From positions 1 through 53,721 of the forward strand of contig NZ_AUCP01000045.1 in NCBI RefSeq assembly GCF_000429825.1: 53,721 nucleotides of DNA. Reading direction: 5' to 3'. Below, one piece after another: positions 8,894 to 16,641 of this stretch. Positions within the stretch are counted from its first letter, which is position 1. Every line of letters starts with the position of its first letter. The position numbers were made by a program, and so were the translations under genes. Below the pieces are notes generated by a model. That model searched no databases and was not told the DNA's origin. It saw nothing but the letters and a program-made list of their open reading frames with translations. This DNA comes from Cohnella thermotolerans DSM 17683. Its GTDB lineage: Bacteria; Bacillota; Bacilli; Paenibacillales; Paenibacillaceae.

Positions 8894-10804
8894 TTACTCA
8901 AGCGCCAGCCTCTCGGGTTCAAGCAGCAGGAAGGTCAAGGGAGCAAGCGGAATCTCGATGCTGAAGGGCTTGCCGTGCAGCGGCTTTCGCTCGGCGGGAG
9001 CCCACCTGGGCATCCGGCGTCCGCCGCCGCCGTAATCAACCGCGTCGCTGTTCAGAACGACGCGGTGAACGGCGCCGGAAGGAACGCCGATGCGGAAGGC
9101 GGGATACGATTGCCTGGAGAAATTGCAGACGGCGACGAGATAGCGTTTCGGATCGCGGGCTTTGCGGACGAACGCGAGCACCGATTGCGCGGCGTTGTCG
9201 GCGTCGATCCATTCGAATCCGTCCGCGGCGTGATCCCGCTCCCACAGCGCGGCTTCTTCCCGATAGAGAGCGTACAAATCTTTGGAATAGCGGTGCATGC
9301 CGGAATGAAGCGGATATTGCAGCACCGCCCAATCGAGCTCGGCCCCGTCCTTCCATTCGTCGAACTGGCCGAATTCGCCGCCCATGAACAGCAGCTTCTT
9401 GCCGGGATGGGCGATCCAGTAACCGTAAAGCAAACGCAGATTCGCGAACTTCTCTTCGTAGGAACCCGGCATCTTGTTCAGAAGCGAACGTTTGCCGTGA
9501 ACGACTTCGTCGTGGGAGAGCGGGAGCACGTAATTTTCGGAGTAGGCGTACAGCATCGAGAAAGTGACGAGCGAATGCTTCGCGGAACGAGCGGACGGAT
9601 CGGTCTCCATGTAACGGAGCGTGTCGTTCATCCAGCCCATGTTCCACTTGTAGTTGAAGCCGAGACCGCCGAGGTAGGTCGGTGCGGTGACGCCGGGCCA
9701 GGCGGAAGAATCTTCTGCGATCATCAGGGTGTCGGGATCGTAGCGGAAGACGATTTCGTTCAGCTTGCGGAGAAAGTCTAGCGCTTCAAGATGTTCGGCG
9801 CCTCCGTGGCGGTTCAAGGTGTGCATCTCGGGAGGCTTGTCGAAGTGGAGGTTGATCATGCTGGCGACGGCGTCGACCCGAAGTCCGTCCATGCGGTAAA
9901 CGTCAAGCCAGAACAGCGCGTTCGAGATGAGATAGCTCTGTACCTCGGCTTTGCCGAAGTCGAAGGCGAGCGTTCCCCATAACGGCTTCTCCGCGATTCG
10001 GGAATCGGCATGCTCATACAGCGGAGTGCCGTCGAAAAGGCGCAAGCCGTGGTCGTCCTTGCAGAAGTGGCCGGGCACCCAATCGAGGATGACGCCGATC
10101 CCCCGAAGGTGGCATTGGTCGACGAGCGCTTGAAGCCCTTCCGGCGGGCCGTATCGGCTCGTGGCCGCATAATAGCCGGTCGTCTGGTAGCCCCAGGATT
10201 GGTCCAGCGGATGCTCGGTGAGCGGGAGCACTTCGATGTGCGTGTAGCCCATGGACCAGACGTAATCGACCAACTCTCCCGCCAGCTCCTCATAGGTGCG
10301 GAACTGCTCGGGCTCTTCGAGACGCCAGCTGCCCAGATGCACCTCGTAAATGAGCATCGGACGATCGTAAGGCGGCCTTCTTCGCTTCAGCTCCGGCCAT
10401 TCGCGGTCGCACCAGGCGAAGTTGTCGAGCTTCGCGACGATCGAGGCGGTGCCCGGCCTCCGTTCCGAGCGGAACGCGAAGGGGTCGGCCTTGAGGAAGC
10501 GGCGGCCGGACGGATCGACGATCTCGTACTTGTAGGCGGCCCCTTCCGCAAGTCCGGGCACGAAGCCGGCCCACACCCCGGTCGAGCCGATGCGCCGCAG
10601 CGGATGCTCCTCGCCTCTCCAGCCGTTGAAGTCCCCGGCCACCCGAACCTCGCGGGCGTTCGGCGCCCATACCGCGAATCGCACGCCGGCGGCGCCGCCA
10701 ACTTCAAACGTATGCGCGCCGAACGTTCGATAGGCATGAAACAGGCATCCGCGGTTGAATAAATACAAATCTTCGGGAGAGAGGAGCGGAGAGACGACCG
10801 TCAT
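8894..10804 (-). CDS. glgB: 1,4-alpha-glucan branching enzyme
   Basis: The protein has 636 residues. GlgB (GH13) cuts alpha-1,4 chains and re-attaches them by alpha-1,6 bonds. An N-terminal CBM48 domain (about 15-110) contains [22 protein letters not shown]. The barrel has [24 protein letters not shown] with the nucleophile Asp, [11 protein letters not shown] with the acid/base Glu, and [15 protein letters not shown] with the third catalytic Asp. The ATG at 10804 has a strong AAGGAGGTG. It is the first gene of the glycogen operon. Confidence 0.95.
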   Translation of the reverse strand: MTVVSPLLSPEDLYLFNRGCLFHAYRTFGAHTFEVGGAAGVRFAVWAPNAREVRVAGDFNGWRGEEHPLRRIGSTGVWAGFVPGLAEGAAYKYEIVDPSGRRFLKADPFAFRSERRPGTASIVAKLDNFAWCDREWPELKRRRPPYDRPMLIYEVHLGSWRLEEPEQFRTYEELAGELVDYVWSMGYTHIEVLPLTEHPLDQSWGYQTTGYYAATSRYGPPEGLQALVDQCHLRGIGVILDWVPGHFCKDDHGLRLFDGTPLYEHADSRIAEKPLWGTLAFDFGKAEVQSYLISNALFWLDVYRMDGLRVDAVASMINLHFDKPPEMHTLNRHGGAEHLEALDFLRKLNEIVFRYDPDTLMIAEDSSAWPGVTAPTYLGGLGFNYKWNMGWMNDTLRYMETDPSARSAKHSLVTFSMLYAYSENYVLPLSHDEVVHGKRSLLNKMPGSYEEKFANLRLLYGYWIAHPGKKLLFMGGEFGQFDEWKDGAELDWAVLQYPLHSGMHRYSKDLYALYREEAALWERDHAADGFEWIDADNAAQSVLAFVRKARDPKRYLVAVCNFSRQSYPAFRIGVPSGAVHRVVLNSDAVDYGGGGRRMPRWAPAERKPLHGKPFSIEIPLAPLTFLLLEPERLALE

Positions 10805-10847
10805 GCCGGAGGCACCTCCTTGGGAGCGGAAATAGGAGAAGAACGAT

Positions 10848-10873
10848 TTAACAAAGTGTTAACGATTTGTTAA
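10848..10873 (-). promoter_or_regulatory. Perfect dyad in the glgB leader
   Basis: TTAACAAA and TTTGTTAA form a perfect inverted repeat separated by 10 bases, and the centre of the spacer is itself the palindrome GTTAAC. The site lies between the glgB promoter and its ribosome binding site, so it could be an operator or a short RNA hairpin. I do not recognise a regulator for it. Confidence 0.6.
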
Positions 10874-10905
10874 TATTCCTTACATTTTATGCGGTTATTA
10901 CAATC

Positions 10906-10911
10906 ATTATA
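10906..10911 (-). promoter_or_regulatory. Likely -10 element of the glycogen operon
   Basis: On the minus strand the sequence reads CTCTATAATG, a perfect TATAAT, about 95 bases upstream of the glgB start. No good -35 hexamer is found at 16-18 bases; the best is ATGAAA-like. The DNA around is AT-rich. This is the only obvious promoter between glgB and the terminator at 10980. Confidence 0.6.
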
Positions 10912-10979
10912 GAGGAAAAAACGCTTATTTTCATCCGAAATTTCAAAAAATTTTTGGGTATTAAGTCTTCTTTTCATCG

Positions 10980-11015
10980 AAAAAGAGCCGGTCAGGCATC
11001 GATCTGACACGGCTC
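10980..11015 (-). terminator. Terminator of the chemotaxis transducer gene
   Basis: GAGCCGGTCAG (10985-10995) pairs with CTGAC, one bulged A, and CGGCTC (11004-11015). On the minus strand a run of T follows (complement of 10980-10984). A run of T also lies on the plus side at 11020-11025, so it may work both ways. Confidence 0.8.
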
Positions 11016-11056
11016 GACAGTTTTTCTGTTGCGGACTTGCGCTAATGACAGAAGCG

Positions 11057-12328
11057 TCATTTAAAAAAGGCGACCTGCTCCCGCAGCTCCGCGGACTTCG
11101 CCCGGAGCGTCTCCGAGGAGGCGGCGATCTCCTGCATGACGGCGGTCTGTTCCTGCGACGCCGAGCTGATCTCCTGCGCGCCCGAGCGAATCGAATCGGC
11201 GACTTGCGCGACCGCGGTCGCCTCCGCCAGCGTCGCTCCGACCTGCTCGGCTTGCTCCGCGATTCGCCCGGCCACCGCCTCCACGATGTCGCCGAGCGCG
11301 GCCGCCTCCCGGGCGACGACGGCCAGCGAAGCCGCCGATTCCTCGCCGAGAACCGCCTCCCGCTGCGCCACCGCCGCCTGCCGCTCGATATGCCGGACGA
11401 CGCTGGCGACTTCCGAACGGATACTCGCGATCAGTTCGCGAATATCCCGGACCGCGCCGCCGCTTTGCACCGCGAGCTTCTTCACGGCTTGGGCGACGAC
11501 GGCAAAGCCCTTGCCCTCTTCTCCCGCGCGCGCCGCTTCGATCGACGCGTTGAGCGCGAGCAGCTGCGTCTCCTCCGCAAAATCGCCGACGACGTCCGAG
11601 ATGGAGCCGATCCGCTCCGCGTATTCGTTCAACCGGCGGACGACCGTCAGCGCTTCGCGGTTCAACTCGGCCAGCTGGCGCATGCCTTCGACGACCGTGC
11701 GAATGGCCGTCTCGCTCTCCGCGACGGCGGCGTTCATCGCCCGGGCGCGCTCGCGGGCGCCTTCCGCCTGGCCGCTTGCCTCCTCGGCCGCCGCGGAGAG
11801 CTGCTCGACCGACAGCCGCATCGCCAGCGCAGACGCCGATTGCCGCTGCGTTCCGCCTTCGATCGCTTCGGCCTGATGCGACATTTGCTCGATCCGGCTC
11901 GCCGCCTCGCCGATCGCGTCTTGCAGCTCCGCCGCGTGCTGGTCGGCTTGCCGGGAATTGTCGCGGATGCCGTTAATAATGGCCACGAGCCGCTTCAGCA
12001 TGTCGTCGAACGCCAGGCTGAGCATCGCGAGCTCGTCGTTCGAACGCCCGACGCGCACTTGCAGGCTGAGATTGCCGTCGGCCGCCTCCCGCGCCGCTCG
12101 CGTGAGCTCCACCAGCGGGCGCAGCAGCCACTTCGAGAAGAAGAAGCCGAACAGCCCTGTCCAGAAAACGCCGACGATCAGCGTTAACAGCACGAACAGT
12201 CCGTTCGGCAGAAAATCGAACGCCTTCTTCAGCACAAGCAGGAAAAAAGCGCTTGTCCCGTATGTAATCGAAGAGACGAACGTAATGCCGACGACCATTT
12301 TTTTGACGATGCCGAATTTGACCTCCAT
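11057..12328 (-). CDS. Methyl-accepting chemotaxis protein
   Basis: The protein has 423 residues. Two membrane helices (about 10-32 and 40-62) are joined by a very short loop, so there is no external ligand-binding domain. A HAMP linker follows and then the cytoplasmic signalling coiled coil. The hairpin tip reads [20 protein letters not shown], the hallmark that contacts CheA and CheW. Such receptors sense inside the cell or membrane rather than external solutes. I chose the ATG at 12328, behind GGAGGGGAACCC; an upstream frame of 20 residues is not needed. The FNR/CRP-type box at 12389 lies upstream. Confidence 0.9.
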   Translation of the reverse strand: MEVKFGIVKKMVVGITFVSSITYGTSAFFLLVLKKAFDFLPNGLFVLLTLIVGVFWTGLFGFFFSKWLLRPLVELTRAAREAADGNLSLQVRVGRSNDELAMLSLAFDDMLKRLVAIINGIRDNSRQADQHAAELQDAIGEAASRIEQMSHQAEAIEGGTQRQSASALAMRLSVEQLSAAAEEASGQAEGARERARAMNAAVAESETAIRTVVEGMRQLAELNREALTVVRRLNEYAERIGSISDVVGDFAEETQLLALNASIEAARAGEEGKGFAVVAQAVKKLAVQSGGAVRDIRELIASIRSEVASVVRHIERQAAVAQREAVLGEESAASLAVVAREAAALGDIVEAVAGRIAEQAEQVGATLAEATAVAQVADSIRSGAQEISSASQEQTAVMQEIAASSETLRAKSAELREQVAFFK

Positions 12329-12388
12329 GGGTTCCCCTCCGCCGTTTCGTTCCGTACTCCTATCATATACCTCGAGCGTGTCCGCCAA

Positions 12389-12404
12389 TGTGATCTAAAT
12401 CACA
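12389..12404 (-). promoter_or_regulatory. Perfect FNR/CRP-type box
   Basis: TGTGATCTAAATCACA is a perfect match to TGTGA-N6-TCACA, the site of CRP/FNR-family regulators and of Bacillus Fnr. It ends 61 bases before the chemotaxis gene start. No regulator of this family is encoded in the window. Confidence 0.65.
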
Positions 12405-12442
12405 CCTGGTCCGGAAAGGGGCAAGCGTTTACGAAACCGCGC

Positions 12443-12477
12443 AAAAAAACCTCCCGGCCGCAAATAACCGGAAGGTT
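12443..12477 (-). terminator. Terminator of the sugar ABC importer operon
   Basis: AACCTCCCGG pairs with CCGGAAGGTT with a single mismatch (12448-12457 with 12468-12477). The minus strand continues with seven T. It lies 32 bases beyond the last permease gene. Confidence 0.85.
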
Positions 12478-12509
12478 GCGATATTGATCCTGCGCCGGGC
12501 GCAAGCCGC

Positions 12510-13391
12510 TCAGCCTTTGACCGAGCCGGCGGCGAGGCCTTCGACGATGCGGTTGCTCAGCACGAAGAACGCGATCAGAATCGGTAAAATGCTGACCATG
12601 AGCGTCGCGCCGATGGCGCCCCAGTCGGTCGTGTACTGGCCCACGAAGTTCTGAACGCCGACGGTCAGTGTCTTCAGCTTGTCGGAGTTGATGAACGTGT
12701 TGACGAAGATGAACTCGTTCCAGTTGTAGATCATGTTGATGATCGCGGTCGTGGAGATGACGGAAGCGGTCATCGGGAACACGATGCGGAAGAAGATGCG
12801 GTGCACGGAGCAGCCGTCGATGACGGCGGCCTCCTCGACCTCTCTCGGCAGCGAGGTGTAGAAGCCCAGCATAATCATGATCGTGATCGGCATGTTGAAC
12901 GCGACGTATGTGAGAATAAGCGACGGCGGACGGTCGATCAGATGCAGATTTTGAAACACGCTGAACAGCGGAATCAAGGCGGAATGAACCGGGATCATCA
13001 GTCCGACCATGAACAGGCCGAGCACCAGCTTGCTTGCCTTCCATTTCATGCGGGTGACCGCGAAGGTGACGAGGCTGGCGATCAGCACCGTGAGCGCCGT
13101 GGAGACGACGGTGAGCCAGACGCTGTTGAAGAAGTAAACGCCGATGTTCCCCTGCGTCCATACCTTCTCGTAATTTTCCCAGCGCCAGTGCGTCGGCAGC
13201 GACAGCGGCGGGGAGTCGAACACTTCCTGGTTGTTTTTGAGCGAGAAAAAAAGCAGCCATACGAGCGGCAATATTTGCAGCACCGCCACGGCGGCGAGCG
13301 CGATGTAGAGAAGGCCGTAGCCGATTTTTCGGCCGGCGCCTTTGCCCGGTTCGGCCGCGGCCGCGCGGGGAGCGGTTTGGGCGACGCTCAT
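12510..13391 (-). CDS. Sugar ABC transporter permease, MalG type
   Basis: The protein has 293 residues with six predicted membrane helices. The conserved EAA loop reads EVEEAAVIDGCSVHRIFFRIVFP, the site that docks the ATPase. A cytoplasmic Ala/Pro/Gly-rich N-tail of about 20 residues precedes the first helix. I chose the ATG at 13391, behind GACAGGAGGG; a 30-residue upstream extension has no similarity. It pairs with the permease encoded 16 bases upstream. No ATPase gene is present, as is common when a shared MsmX-type ATPase energises the importer. Confidence 0.92.
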   Translation of the reverse strand: MSVAQTAPRAAAAEPGKGAGRKIGYGLLYIALAAVAVLQILPLVWLLFFSLKNNQEVFDSPPLSLPTHWRWENYEKVWTQGNIGVYFFNSVWLTVVSTALTVLIASLVTFAVTRMKWKASKLVLGLFMVGLMIPVHSALIPLFSVFQNLHLIDRPPSLILTYVAFNMPITIMIMLGFYTSLPREVEEAAVIDGCSVHRIFFRIVFPMTASVISTTAIINMIYNWNEFIFVNTFINSDKLKTLTVGVQNFVGQYTTDWGAIGATLMVSILPILIAFFVLSNRIVEGLAAGSVKG

Positions 13392-13407
13392 TCGAAGCCC
13401 TCCTGTC

Positions 13408-14289
13408 TCAAGAATATTGAATGCTGTCTTTGGAAGCCGTCGCGCGGCGTATGAGCCAGGTTGCGACGAGGCAGACGACAAGCAGGAAGAAGCCGACGGC
13501 GCTTCCGTAGCCGAAGTCGAACGACTTGAACGCTTGATGATACATATAGGAAGCGATCACCTCGCTCGAGTTGTTCGGGCCGCCGTCCGTCATGACGTAG
13601 ATCAGGTCGAAATATTTGAGCGACCCGACGAACGCGAGCACGATCGTCACCTTGATCACTTCCATAATAAGCGGGAGCTTGATCCGAAACGCGATCTGCC
13701 AGGCGCTCGCCCCGTCGATCCGCGCCGCTTCCACGAGCGACGACGGAATGTTCTTCAAGGCGGCGTAGTAGATGAGAATATAGAAGCCCGCATATTGCCA
13801 CAGAATCGGGATGAAGATCGCGTAGAGCACGAGCGACGTATCGGCGAGCCATGCGGGCGGATTGTCGATGCCGAGGGAGACGAGGACGGAGTTCAGCACC
13901 CCGTTCGTCGGGTGAAAAATTTTGAGCCAAAGCTGTGCGATCGCGACGGACGACAGCAGCATCGGGATCAGGTAGATTTTGCGGAGCACGTTCGCTCCCT
14001 TGATTTGCCCGGACAGAATAAGGGCGACGATCAAATAAAGCAGCAGGCTGACGCAAGAGAAAACGGCGAGCAGCAGCGAATGCAGAGCGCTCTTCCAGAA
14101 AATTCCGTCCTGCAGAAGCGTCGAGTAGTTCGCGAAGCCGATCCACTTCTGGGCGCCGATGCCGTTCCATTCGGTCAAGCCGTAATAGCCGGTCATGACG
14201 ATCGGAATGTAAATCAGCCCCAGAACCAGCAGCAGGGCGGGCAAAACGTATAGCGCGATGGCCCATTTGTTCGACATGACTTTGTCCAA
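13408..14289 (-). CDS. Sugar ABC transporter permease, MalF type
   Basis: The protein has about 293 residues from a TTG start at 14289, with six membrane helices and the EAA loop LVEAARIDGASAWQIAFRIKLP. I prefer TTG because GGAAAGGGG lies nine bases upstream. An ATG at 14316 has no ribosome binding site, and the ATG at 14277 is farther from one. It follows the binding-protein gene after a strong hairpin (14326-14352) and precedes the second permease by 16 bases. The transported sugar cannot be read from sequence; CUT1 importers usually take oligosaccharides. Confidence 0.9.
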   Translation of the reverse strand: MDKVMSNKWAIALYVLPALLLVLGLIYIPIVMTGYYGLTEWNGIGAQKWIGFANYSTLLQDGIFWKSALHSLLLAVFSCVSLLLYLIVALILSGQIKGANVLRKIYLIPMLLSSVAIAQLWLKIFHPTNGVLNSVLVSLGIDNPPAWLADTSLVLYAIFIPILWQYAGFYILIYYAALKNIPSSLVEAARIDGASAWQIAFRIKLPLIMEVIKVTIVLAFVGSLKYFDLIYVMTDGGPNNSSEVIASYMYHQAFKSFDFGYGSAVGFFLLVVCLVATWLIRRATASKDSIQYS

Positions 14290-14325
14290 TGCGGCCGACC
14301 CCTTTCCTCGTATCATGGGAGGCGG

Positions 14326-14352
14326 ACTTGCCCGCGCGAATGGCGGGCAAGT
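14326..14352 (-). other. Hairpin between binding-protein and permease genes
   Basis: ACTTGCCCGC pairs perfectly with GCGGGCAAGT across a loop of 7. No run of T follows on either strand, so it is not a standard terminator. Hairpins at this position in sugar importer operons usually shield the upstream message and lower permease expression relative to the binding protein. Confidence 0.7.
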
Positions 14353-14376
14353 CTCGCCGTCAAGCGTTATAGCCGG

Positions 14377-15744
14377 TTATTGGCCCGCTTTGATCGCCTT
14401 GTCGTGCTCTTCGGCGAATTGCTCCGGCGTAACGGCTTTGCCGAACAGCGCCTGAATTTGATTCAAGTGGATTTCGGCCGCGCTTGCCTTCATTTGAACG
14501 TCGGCGAACAGCGTAATGTTCGTCGCTTTGTTCATTTCGTTCAGCAAATCGATGTACAGCTGCGGCAGTTGAACGGAAGCGGTATCGACCTTGGTCGCCG
14601 GAATGACGCCCGCGTCGGTCACCGATTGCTCGCCCCAGCGCTTGACGAAATATTCGACGAACGACTTCGCTTCTTCCTTGACGGGAGAGTTCTCCGCGAC
14701 GAACAGCCCGACGCCCGGGCCGCCGACCCAGCTGTCGATGTTGCCTTTGCCGCCGTCCACCGTCGGGAACTTGAAGAAGCCGACGCTGTCGCGGAAGTCC
14801 TGCGGCACATCCTGATTCGTCGTGAAGTTCGGCAGTTCCCACGTGCCCATCATGTACATGGCCGCTTTGCCGTTCATGAACTCGGATTTGCCTTCGTCGT
14901 TGGACAGCCCGTTGAAGCCTTTGTTGAACGCGTTCTCGTCGACGAGGGTTTGCACTTCCTTCGCCGCCTGGACGAGTCCGGCGTCCTTGAACGAAGCTTT
15001 GCCGTTGATCGCGTCCGAGAGCGTCTGGGAGCCCGCGATGCGGTCGGCCAGATACATGTACCAGAGCGATCCCGTCCAGCGGTCCTTGTTGCCGAGCGCG
15101 ATCGGGGCGACGCCGTTTTTGGCGAGCGTTTTCACAACGTCTTGGAATTGAGCGTAGGTCGTCGGGACCTGCAGGTTGTATTTTTCGAAAATCTTCTTAT
15201 TGTAGTAGACCGGCGTAATATTGAACTCCAGCGGAAGCGCATACGTTTTGCCGTCTACGGCGTAAGCTTCCGTCGTGCCGGAGACGAATTTGTCCTTCAA
15301 TTCCCCTTGCAGAAGGTCGTCGAGCGGGGCGAACAGATTGCCTTCGACGAACGGCTGCAGGTAGCCGGCGGCCCAGGTCATGCCCACGTCCGGCAGCTTG
15401 TTCGAGGCCGACAGCACTTTCATTTTGCTCTTGTACTGTTCGTTCTCGAGCACCTCCTGCTTGATCGTGACGTTCGGATGCTCGTTCTGGTACTCTTTAA
15501 TAATCTGGTTGACAATTTTGTTCTGCTGCGCGGAGCTGCCCTCCGGCCACAGATGCATCATGTTGATCGTCACTTTCTTGTCGGACGGCGCCGCCGATGC
15601 CGACGATGACGCGGAAGCCGACGGACTGTCGGCCGGCGAAGACGACGGCGAGGCGTTCCCGTTCGAATTCGAATTGCCGCAGCCTGCCGCAACCAGAGAC
15701 AAGCCCGTTGCCAGCAAAATCGGCGCAATCGCTTTCTTGTTCAC
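14377..15744 (-). CDS. Sugar-binding lipoprotein of an ABC importer
   Basis: The protein has 455 residues. A lipoprotein signal peptide ends with the lipobox LVAAGC (Cys at about residue 22), followed by a Ser/Asn/Ala-rich linker of about 35 residues. The mature part is an extracellular solute-binding protein of family 1, with MTWAAGYLQPFVEGN, YALPLEFNITPVYYNKKIF and FMNGKAAMYMMGTWELPNF. The start is GTG at 15744, behind AGGGGGAT. A cre and promoter lie upstream, and the YesM/YesN-type two-component genes come just before. It should capture a mono- or oligosaccharide for the two permeases. Confidence 0.93.
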   Translation of the reverse strand: MNKKAIAPILLATGLSLVAAGCGNSNSNGNASPSSSPADSPSASASSSASAAPSDKKVTINMMHLWPEGSSAQQNKIVNQIIKEYQNEHPNVTIKQEVLENEQYKSKMKVLSASNKLPDVGMTWAAGYLQPFVEGNLFAPLDDLLQGELKDKFVSGTTEAYAVDGKTYALPLEFNITPVYYNKKIFEKYNLQVPTTYAQFQDVVKTLAKNGVAPIALGNKDRWTGSLWYMYLADRIAGSQTLSDAINGKASFKDAGLVQAAKEVQTLVDENAFNKGFNGLSNDEGKSEFMNGKAAMYMMGTWELPNFTTNQDVPQDFRDSVGFFKFPTVDGGKGNIDSWVGGPGVGLFVAENSPVKEEAKSFVEYFVKRWGEQSVTDAGVIPATKVDTASVQLPQLYIDLLNEMNKATNITLFADVQMKASAAEIHLNQIQALFGKAVTPEQFAEEHDKAIKAGQ

Positions 15745-15781
15745 GTTTACATCCCCCTATTTGACGATGTTCGCGGCCCTT

Positions 15782-15795
15782 TGTAACCGCTGTCA
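15782..15795 (-). promoter_or_regulatory. CcpA cre site over the importer promoter
   Basis: TGTAACCGCTGTCA matches the cre consensus TGWAANCGNTNWCA at every position. It begins two bases downstream of the -10 hexamer, so it covers the transcription start, the standard place for carbon-catabolite repression by CcpA. Confidence 0.8.
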
Positions 15796-15797
15796 TT

Positions 15798-15826
15798 ATT
15801 TTAGCACCCGGCCTTAGGTCGCATAA
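15798..15826 (-). promoter_or_regulatory. Promoter of the sugar-binding protein gene
   Basis: On the minus strand TTATGC (15821-15826) and TAAAAT (15798-15803) are 17 bases apart, and TGC precedes the -10, giving an extended -10. The weak -35 is compatible with activation by the adjacent response regulator. Confidence 0.65.
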
Positions 15827-15855
15827 GGAGATAGCCATTGGGAGAAATTCCATTT

Positions 15856-16641
15856 TTATTGGATCGCTTCGTCCTCGTCGGCGACTTGACGGCGATACTG
15901 GCTCGGGCTGATCGATTCGCTGTCCTTGAACACCTTGATGAAATACTTCGCGGTTTGGTAGCCGACCTTCTCGGCGATTTCCCCGATCGGCATCCGCGTC
16001 TGCGCCAGCAGCTCCTTCGCCCGCTGCAGCCGGCGGCGGGTCAAGTATTCGCTGAACGTGAAGCCCGTCTGCTCCTTGAAGAGCACGCTGAAGTAGCTGG
16101 CGTTCAAATGCAGGTAATCGGCCACCTGCTTCATGCCGATCGCTTCTTGAAGGCGCTCTTCGACGTAAGCGATCGCATCCCGGACAGGCTGTCCGTATTT
16201 GGCTTCTTCTCCGGCCTCGAGCAGCTTCGGATCGACCAGCTTCTCCATCCGCTCGATCCGGTGACGCTCTTCCTCGGCTTCCAGCGCCTTCTCAACGGCC
16301 CGGATCAGCTTCGTCTTGTCCAGCGGCTTGAGCAAATACTCGACCACGCCGAGCTGGATCGCTTTTTGCGCGTAATCGAATTCGGCGTGCCCGGAAATGA
16401 CGATGACGACCGGCCTGTGCGGGCGATCTTGCATCGCCTCGAGCATTTGCAGGCCGCCGATCTCCGGCATCCGGACGTCGGTGATGATCAGATGGGCCGG
16501 ATGGTCCTTCAGCCATTCCAGCGCCTCGACGCCGCTCGCGGCCGTCTCGATGTTGAAGCGCCCGGCCGACCAGGCCTCGAGCGTCTTGCGGATGCCTTGC
16601 CTCGTCCGCGGCTCGTCGTCGACAATCAACAATGTTTTCAT
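15856..16641 (-). CDS. Response regulator, YesN type (receiver plus AraC domain)
   Basis: The protein has 261 residues. An N-terminal receiver (about 1-120) contains LIVDDEP, the phosphoacceptor Asp in LIITDVRMPEIGG, and the conserved Lys in YLLKPLDK. An AraC-type domain (about 160-255) has two helix-turn-helix motifs, with HLNASYFSVLFKEQTGFTF and EIAEKVGYQTAKYFIKVFKD. Such regulators activate an adjacent sugar importer when phosphorylated by their kinase. The ATG at 16641 overlaps the kinase stop as ATGA. An open frame continues upstream inside the kinase gene but is not part of this protein. Confidence 0.93.
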   Translation of the reverse strand: MKTLLIVDDEPRTRQGIRKTLEAWSAGRFNIETAASGVEALEWLKDHPAHLIITDVRMPEIGGLQMLEAMQDRPHRPVVIVISGHAEFDYAQKAIQLGVVEYLLKPLDKTKLIRAVEKALEAEEERHRIERMEKLVDPKLLEAGEEAKYGQPVRDAIAYVEERLQEAIGMKQVADYLHLNASYFSVLFKEQTGFTFSEYLTRRRLQRAKELLAQTRMPIGEIAEKVGYQTAKYFIKVFKDSESISPSQYRRQVADEDEAIQ

